Of a stretch of 19,217 bases of DNA, positions 15,231-19,217 are shown in pieces. The DNA comes from Roseivirga sp. UBA6061 (GTDB taxonomy: Bacteria > Bacteroidota > Bacteroidia > Cytophagales > Cyclobacteriaceae): positions 67,232-86,448 of the forward strand of contig DIYF01000130.1 in assembly GCA_002427745.1 (NCBI GenBank). Direction: 5' to 3'. The notes below the pieces were generated by a model that saw only the letters and a list, made by a program, of their open reading frames with translations, made no database searches and was not told the origin of the DNA. Every line of letters begins with the position of its first letter. Position 1 is the first letter of the stretch. The translations under genes were made by a program, and so were the position numbers.

Positions 15231-17741
15231 TCAAGCATCCCTCAACACCTCAACGGGGTTTCTGTTCGCAGCCTTGAGCGACTGAAAACCTATGGTCAGC
15301 CAGGCCAGGACGAGTGAACCTATGGCAGCCATCAGAAACACGAAGGGGGTGATAGGAGTTTTAAAGGCAAAGTTCGAGAGCCAGTTCTCAACAAAGAGGT
15401 AGGCAAGCGGGCTTGCGATAAGTAAGGAGATAAGGATCAACAGAGTGAATTCAGCTGTGAAAACATACATCAGGCGGTAAACCGAAGCACCCAGTACCTT
15501 TCTTACACCGAGTTCTTTCTTTCTTTGTTCTGCAGAGAAAGCTGCCAGACCAAATAGTCCCAGACAGGCAATAATCAGGGCCATCAGGGTAAATACATTC
15601 AGTACCTGTCCCATCTGTTGCTCACTTTTAAAATATGCCTCAAAATCCTGATCCATAAAGGAGTACTCGAATGGGACAGCAGGGTTAACCTGAGTGAGTT
15701 TATATTTTACATCTTCGACAGCCGCAGTGAGATCGGCTGGTGATGCGATCAGGTTTGAATTGAGCCTGATCGAAATAAAGTCTGATCCACTTTCCCACAT
15801 ATGGTCATTGTCTTCATGAACAATCAGCATAGGTTGAATTTCATATTTGACACTGTTGAAGTTGAAATCTTTAATGACTCCGATTACTTCAAAGCTGAAC
15901 TCTTCGTTGCTGGCGAAAGTGATTTTCTTTCCGATAGGGGAGTCATCATCGTAATGCTCAGTGATGCCCCAGCCCAGGTTTTTGACCGCGGCTTCATTCA
16001 GAATGACCTTGTATCGATCGGTTTCAAGGCCTTTATCAAAGCTACGGCCGGTCACAAAGTCAAGATCAAGCAGGTCCAGGTATTCTTCTGTGGCTCTGAG
16101 GCGACTGAGTATTATGGAGTTACTACCAGGTTCTGCCGCTCTGTATTTATCTTCTCCCCATATCTCTGGTGGAACAAAATCAGAGAGACCGATTTGTTCA
16201 AAGGAGGCATTCGTTTTCAAAAGAGTCTGAAAAGTTTGCTGTGCACCACTATCCAGCAACTCTACATTATGTACCTGCAAAATGTTGTCCTTGTCAAACC
16301 CCAAATCAGCTTTAGCTGAATAACTGAGCTGTTTCTGAACAAACATGGCGGAAATAATGAGCGCGATGGTGATGGTAAACTGGAAAACCACCAGGCCGTT
16401 TCGAATAGATTTTCCCTTAAAGCCTGTGCTGAGTTTCCCTTTCAGCGCTTCAATGGGATTGAATGAAGACAAATAGAAGGCCGGATAGCTTCCCGCGGCA
16501 ATACCCAGAGATAAAATAAAGACAGCCGTCAAGCCCAGGTACAGAGGGTCAGCCAGTTTATCGTAAAGTGAAAGATCAGTGGCGGCCAGGACATTAAAAG
16601 TACTGAGCGACATCTCTGTGGCCACTATGGCAATGATAGTACTGACCAGTACAAAAATGACAGATTCGAATACAAACTGCCTGATAAGTGTTCTTTTCAG
16701 AGATCCGAGTGTCTTGCGAATACCTACTTCCTTGGCCCGGTTAGCTGAACGTGCCGTGGATAAATTCATAAAGTTGATACAGGAGAGCGTCAGAATCAAC
16801 AACCCGATGGTGCCGAATATTTGCACCGAGCTGAAATTGCCAACCGGACCAAAGCGGTCACCACCCACCGGAGCATGAATGTAAGTATCGCGTATAGGCT
16901 GCATATAGAGTGTCCATTCCTTGCCCTTCACAAAGTCGTCAAAAGACTGACCGGATACATTGAAAATCTGTCTGTCACCCACTGCCCATTTAGGTGGGAT
17001 TTGCTGTATTTTGGCTTCCAGGGCCTCGATATCGGTACCTTCTCGCACAAGACCATAGGTGCTGAAGGTGGTCCATGTCCATCGGCTTTCTCGTTGCTTA
17101 ACGCGAGGAAAGCTGCTCATTGACACCAGCATGTTGTACTGAATATGAGAATTAGCAGGAGGGTTGGCCGTCACCGCGGTTACCTTGAGGTATCGGGGTG
17201 TTGATCCGGCTTGTACAATTTTCAGGGTTTTTCCGACAGGATCTTCACTACCGAAGTACCGGATGGCCATGGCTTCTGTGATCACAAGGTTTTGCGGGTT
17301 GAGCAGGGCCTGATCGGGATTGCCCTTTAATATGGGAAAGGAGAAAACTTTGAAAAAGTTAGCATCAGCGGCAAAAAGATGCTCCTCGCTGAAAGAGTTG
17401 ATATCCCCGTTGTCGGCCTCATAACTGACCACATAACTTCCGGTATCATGTAGCCTGGTGACTTCCTCAAACTCCGGTACATCGGTTTTCAGGGCTACAG
17501 ACAGGTTAGGCCCGGTAGAGGCAAAGGGTTTTTCCCAGTCTCCCCAGATAGCCGGCTGATTGATGCGGTAGATGCGACCTGCATTCGTGTGAAAGTTGTC
17601 ATAGGACATTTCATTCATTACATAAAGCCCGATCAGTAAGGAGGCAGTAATACCAATGGATAAGCCCAGAATATTGAGCATAGAAAACTGCTTGTTCCGG
17701 AGGGCGCTTCTCCAGGCGATGGTAAACATATTTCTGAGCAT
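15231..17741 (-). CDS. FtsX/MacB-type ABC transporter permease
   Basis: An 836-residue inner-membrane permease of the large two-repeat type common in Bacteroidota. The N-terminal membrane helix (about 20-42) leads to the phylum-typical motif YDNFHTNAGRIYRI and a large extracytoplasmic MacB-like domain (to about 245-290). A first FtsX domain with three helices includes LSCINFMNLSTARSANRAKEVGIRK and ends near 430. A second core domain follows. The C-terminal FtsX domain has RKKELGVRKVLGAS and the end motif AANRNPVEVLR. Such proteins use an ATPase partner to drive mechanical work across the envelope (MacB-like transport or cell-wall enzyme control). No ATPase gene is in the window, so it must be supplied elsewhere. 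The substrate is unknown. A partial sigma-54-type promoter precedes the gene. Confidence 0.93.
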   Translation of the reverse strand: MLRNMFTIAWRSALRNKQFSMLNILGLSIGITASLLIGLYVMNEMSYDNFHTNAGRIYRINQPAIWGDWEKPFASTGPNLSVALKTDVPEFEEVTRLHDTGSYVVSYEADNGDINSFSEEHLFAADANFFKVFSFPILKGNPDQALLNPQNLVITEAMAIRYFGSEDPVGKTLKIVQAGSTPRYLKVTAVTANPPANSHIQYNMLVSMSSFPRVKQRESRWTWTTFSTYGLVREGTDIEALEAKIQQIPPKWAVGDRQIFNVSGQSFDDFVKGKEWTLYMQPIRDTYIHAPVGGDRFGPVGNFSSVQIFGTIGLLILTLSCINFMNLSTARSANRAKEVGIRKTLGSLKRTLIRQFVFESVIFVLVSTIIAIVATEMSLSTFNVLAATDLSLYDKLADPLYLGLTAVFILSLGIAAGSYPAFYLSSFNPIEALKGKLSTGFKGKSIRNGLVVFQFTITIALIISAMFVQKQLSYSAKADLGFDKDNILQVHNVELLDSGAQQTFQTLLKTNASFEQIGLSDFVPPEIWGEDKYRAAEPGSNSIILSRLRATEEYLDLLDLDFVTGRSFDKGLETDRYKVILNEAAVKNLGWGITEHYDDDSPIGKKITFASNEEFSFEVIGVIKDFNFNSVKYEIQPMLIVHEDNDHMWESGSDFISIRLNSNLIASPADLTAAVEDVKYKLTQVNPAVPFEYSFMDQDFEAYFKSEQQMGQVLNVFTLMALIIACLGLFGLAAFSAEQRKKELGVRKVLGASVYRLMYVFTAEFTLLILISLLIASPLAYLFVENWLSNFAFKTPITPFVFLMAAIGSLVLAWLTIGFQSLKAANRNPVEVLRDA

Positions 17742-17775
17742 AGTCGATTAGTTATAAAGGTAACGCTTGCCCTAA

Positions 17776-17792
17776 GTCAAATAGGATGCCAG
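17776..17792 (-). promoter_or_regulatory. Partial sigma-54-like promoter for the permease
   Basis: On the minus strand CTGGCATCCTATTTGAC fits YTGGCAC-N5-TTGCW at the -24 block (CTGGCA) and partly at the -12 block (TTGA in place of TTGC), with correct spacing. It lies 35 bp before the permease ATG, which would give a leader of about 20 bases. The missing C of the invariant -12 GC weakens the call. Confidence 0.35.
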
Positions 17793-17859
17793 GCAGGAAA
17801 AGCCGATTTATGAGCCTGAAGGTCGGTTTTAAGGCGCAGCGTTCCGTATGGGTGTCCTG

Positions 17860-17890
17860 ATAAGAACGCTTATGTTCGCCAGCGGGCGAA
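17860..17890. repeat. Overlapping inverted repeats in the divergent region
   Basis: ATAAG/CTTAT (17860-17864, 17869-17873), GAAC/GTTC (17864-17867, 17874-17877) and TTCGCC/GGCGAA (17875-17880, 17885-17890) overlap or abut within 31 bp. The second and third share bases and so exclude each other. This could be a binding site or an RNA switch; no regulator is identified. Confidence 0.4.
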
Positions 17891-18222
17891 TGGAAGAGCT
17901 TTCTCAGAACTACTCATTGTGATTGAAATACGAAGATGAAAAGCGACAGATAGCGTCTGTTTTATTGGAGTCAGAGGTCAGGTCTTGCTGGCGGACGTAT
18001 CTGGAAACCTGCAAAAAGGAAGACAGCGCCATGAGTAATTGATACATGATAGCCTGCCTGTAAGCAGGGGTGACCCTTAGTCGATGTTGTTAATATGCTA
18101 AGCAAAGCTTTGATTACCTGGAGTGGGTAACAAAAGCTCTGATCAGTGAACCCTCATGAAAGTGTAATTCAACCAGATGACATTAATTTAAAGTCTATTC
18201 CCATTTAACTCACCAGGTCGTT

Positions 18223-18720
18223 ATGAAAACTATCAAATTATCAATCGCTCTTTTCTGCCTTTTTGCTGCACAAAGTGTCACAGCACAAGAAAAAGGAGAG
18301 ATTAATCTCTCAGCCGGTTTCTCAGGAATGCATTTAGACAATGCGCTGGGCCTTGCGATTGGAGCGGAGTATCTATTTGCCAAAAAGTTTAGCCTGGCTG
18401 CGGGTTTACTTTATTCAGAGGCAAGCAATACCAATCCAGTCCGCTTTGAGTCTCTGCTAAGTCTTGATTTGCGTTATTACTTTCTGAATAAGGGGATTAG
18501 TGCTTATGCTTATTCAGGCTATGGTACTCATCAGGCGCAGGGCTTAAGCTCACCATTTGATGGAATCAGAAACTTCCACAGTGTTAATTTTGGTGCGGGA
18601 GTAGCGTATGGAGTGGGAGAAAATCTGGATGTATATCTGCAAAGCAAAGGCTGGTACAATGAGGAGGGAGCCTTTCAGGCTTTTAACCTGGGAGTGGTTT
18701 TCAGGCTGAATAAAAAGTGA
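18223..18720 (+). CDS. Small outer-membrane beta-barrel protein
   Basis: A 165-residue exported protein with a clear signal peptide (MKTIKLSIALFCLFAAQSVTAQ, cleavage near 22). The mature ~143 residues show eight or so short alternating strands: EINLSAGFSGMHL, LGLAIGAEYLF, FSLAAGLLYSEA, ESLLSLDLRYYF, ISAYAYSGYG, HSVNFGAGVAYGV, LDVYLQSKGW, FQAFNLGVVFRL. This is the layout of OmpA/OmpW-type eight-stranded barrels found in Bacteroidota. It probably sits in the outer membrane with a structural or adhesion role; no catalytic site is seen and no family name is certain. The 481-bp upstream region is shared with the divergent permease gene. A hairpin spans its stop codon. Confidence 0.8.
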   Translation: MKTIKLSIALFCLFAAQSVTAQEKGEINLSAGFSGMHLDNALGLAIGAEYLFAKKFSLAAGLLYSEASNTNPVRFESLLSLDLRYYFLNKGISAYAYSGYGTHQAQGLSSPFDGIRNFHSVNFGAGVAYGVGENLDVYLQSKGWYNEEGAFQAFNLGVVFRLNKK

Positions 18721-18737
18721 TGAAAACGACTTCATCA
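18718..18737 (+). terminator. Hairpin over the barrel gene stop codon
   Basis: TGATGAA (18718-18724, beginning with the TGA stop) and TTCATCA (18731-18737) form a perfect 7-bp stem with a 6-base loop, followed by ATTTACT. AT-rich and with a poor T tail, so it is a weak terminator or an mRNA 3'-end stabiliser. Confidence 0.4.
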
Positions 18738-18770
18738 ATTTACTAATGCTCAGAAACCTAATCTTATGCT

Positions 18771-18828
18771 GTCCTGATGGCTATCGTCTCAGTATCTCCT
18801 GTCAGGACTCTTCTGCTTTTACTGAGAC
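18771..18828. repeat. Two interleaved inverted repeats (pseudoknot-like order)
   Basis: GTCCTGA (18771-18777) pairs with TCAGGAC (18802-18808), and GTCTCAGT (18786-18793) with ACTGAGAC (18821-18828). The arms occur in the order A-B-A'-B', with spacers of 8, 8 and 12 bases, which is the topology of an H-type RNA pseudoknot. It lies between the barrel gene and the groEL terminator. No known RNA family is recognised. Confidence 0.5.
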
Positions 18829-18861
18829 CTTGAAATAAATTCAGGATTTCTTATTCAATAA

Positions 18862-18896
18862 AAAAGCCCATCCCGAATATCTCAGGACAGGCTTTT
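18862..18896 (-). terminator. Rho-independent terminator of groEL
   Basis: On the minus strand AAAAGCCTGTCCTGA pairs over 15 positions with TCGGGATGGGCTTTT around a 5-base loop, using three G-U pairs, and six T (18865-18860) follow. In the plus direction the G-U pairs become A-C mismatches, so it works mainly for groEL. Confidence 0.88.
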
Positions 18897-18897
18897 A

Positions 18898-18953
18898 ATC
18901 TATAATCTAAAGTCTCAAATCTATAGTCTGTTGACCATAGACTATCGACTGAC
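18898..18953. repeat. Degenerate 7-bp repeat array directly after groEL
   Basis: Eight consecutive in-phase heptads fill 56 bp exactly, from two bases beyond the terminator to the base beside the groEL stop: ATCTATA, ATCTAAA, GTCTCAA, ATCTATA, GTCTGTT, GACCATA, GACTATC, GACTGAC. The third base is C in all eight and the fourth is T in seven. The consensus RTCTAWA matches the copy at 15191-15218. The units decay toward groEL. Confidence 0.7.
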
Positions 18954-19217
18954 TTACATCATACCGGGCATTCCGCCACCGCCCATTGGAGGCATAGCAG
19001 GAGCTGCTTCTTCTGGTTGGTCAGCCACTACACACTCGGTAGTCAGCAGCAATGCCGCGATAGAAGCTGCATTTTCCAGTGCCAGACGGGTCACTTTAGT
19101 AGGATCGATTACACCGGCAGCGATCAGAGCTTCGTACTTGTTCTCACGAGCGTTGTAGCCATAATCAGCTTTACCATTCTTCACTTCGTTCACTACTACA
19201 GAACCCTCACCACCAGC
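18954..19217 (-). CDS. groEL: Chaperonin GroEL, C-terminal part (runs off the window)
   Basis: The last 87 residues of the 60-kDa chaperonin, which with GroES folds proteins inside a double-ring cage in the cytoplasm. The 5' part lies beyond the right edge. Identity is clear from AGGEGSVVV at the window border, [27 protein letters not shown], the equatorial-domain helix [20 protein letters not shown], and the flexible Gly/Met tail ending [13 protein letters not shown]. The stop codon is TAA (18956-18954). The tail is a cavity-facing segment in known GroEL structures. The heptad array and then a strong terminator follow the stop, so groEL ends its transcript. No sign of frameshift or truncation other than the window edge. 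Confidence 0.97.
   Translation of the reverse strand, partial: AGGEGSVVVNEVKNGKADYGYNARENKYEALIAAGVIDPTKVTRLALENAASIAALLLTTECVVADQPEEAAPAMPPMGGGGMPGMM

Larger units (their letters stand above)
17742..18222. other. 481-bp gene-free region between permease and barrel genes
   Basis: Divergent upstream region serving both the permease (minus) and the small barrel gene (plus). It holds a partial sigma-54-like element (17776-17792), overlapping inverted repeats (17860-17890), a short hairpin ACAGA/TCTGT with a T tail (17946-17963), the GCCTGCCTG block (18052-18060) and a single AAGTCTA (18192-18197 region). Only tiny open frames exist, with no sign of coding. No RNA gene is recognised. Confidence 0.55.

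Noticed and set aside
15801..16319. Open frame of 172 codons on the plus strand inside the permease gene
   Set aside because: Lies antisense to a fully conserved permease; its translation has no recognisable domain, so it is a shadow.
17814..17862. Tiny open frame (16 codons) in the permease leader region
   Set aside because: No ribosome-binding sequence, no conserved pattern and opposite to the permease; chance is enough to explain it.
1..19217. Phage, transposon, CRISPR or defence system
   Set aside because: No integrase, transposase, terminal repeats, spacer array or known defence domain was found; gene content is ordinary envelope and housekeeping.

Overview
The window is a stretch of ordinary chromosome from a member of the Bacteroidota, most likely an aerobic marine or brackish Cytophagales-type bacterium. 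The evidence for this is the Na+-translocating NADH:quinone reductase (Nqr) genes, a FtsX/MacB-type permease with the YDxFH...RIYRI start and NPVEVLR end typical of the phylum, DUF4956 and DUF2490 proteins, many signal peptides ending in AQ (as in LQAQ, LNAQ, LGAQ), few Shine-Dalgarno sequences, and a GroEL with a [13 protein letters not shown] tail. No phage, insertion sequence, CRISPR array, RNA gene or recognisable defence system is visible.

Layout. Positions 1-1342: the end of the nqr operon (nqrD, nqrE), closed by a very strong intrinsic terminator; nqrF does not follow. Positions 1409-5360: five genes on the minus strand. Read in transcription order they are a two-domain VOC lipoprotein, a DUF4956 membrane protein overlapping a DUF2490 outer-membrane protein by 4 bp, an AraC-type regulator, and a tandem SnoaL-like protein. 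Positions 5662-7035: an exported S41-type protease on the plus strand, whose stop codon lies one base from that of a convergent exported DinB-like protein (7037-7570). Positions 7645-8915: the 23S rRNA methyltransferase gene rlmF and a small VF530 (DUF2132) gene, probably co-transcribed. Positions 8986-10482: a multi-pass membrane protein with an HExxH motif that resembles M50 metalloproteases, and a putative outer-membrane barrel.

Positions 10706-13533: two secreted or lipid-anchored hydrolases (an alpha/beta hydrolase and a beta-lactamase-like serine hydrolase) on the plus strand, separated by a small minus-strand protein similar to TIGR03067. Positions 13654-17741: an exported HEAT-like protein and a full-length FtsX/MacB-type permease without its ATPase. 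Positions 18223-18720: a small outer-membrane barrel. Positions 18954-19217: the 3' end of groEL, running off the right edge.

Most genes look like independent envelope, stress or housekeeping functions, not one pathway. The best candidates for true functional units are the nqr pair, the DUF4956-DUF2490 pair and the VF530-rlmF pair. The least expected features are non-coding. They are a degenerate in-phase 7-bp repeat (consensus RTCTAWA) directly after groEL and again after the permease gene; hairpins that enclose or abut the start codons of three genes; interleaved inverted repeats between the outer-membrane barrel and groEL; and a partial sigma-54-like promoter before the permease. I see no strong evidence of a new multi-gene system.
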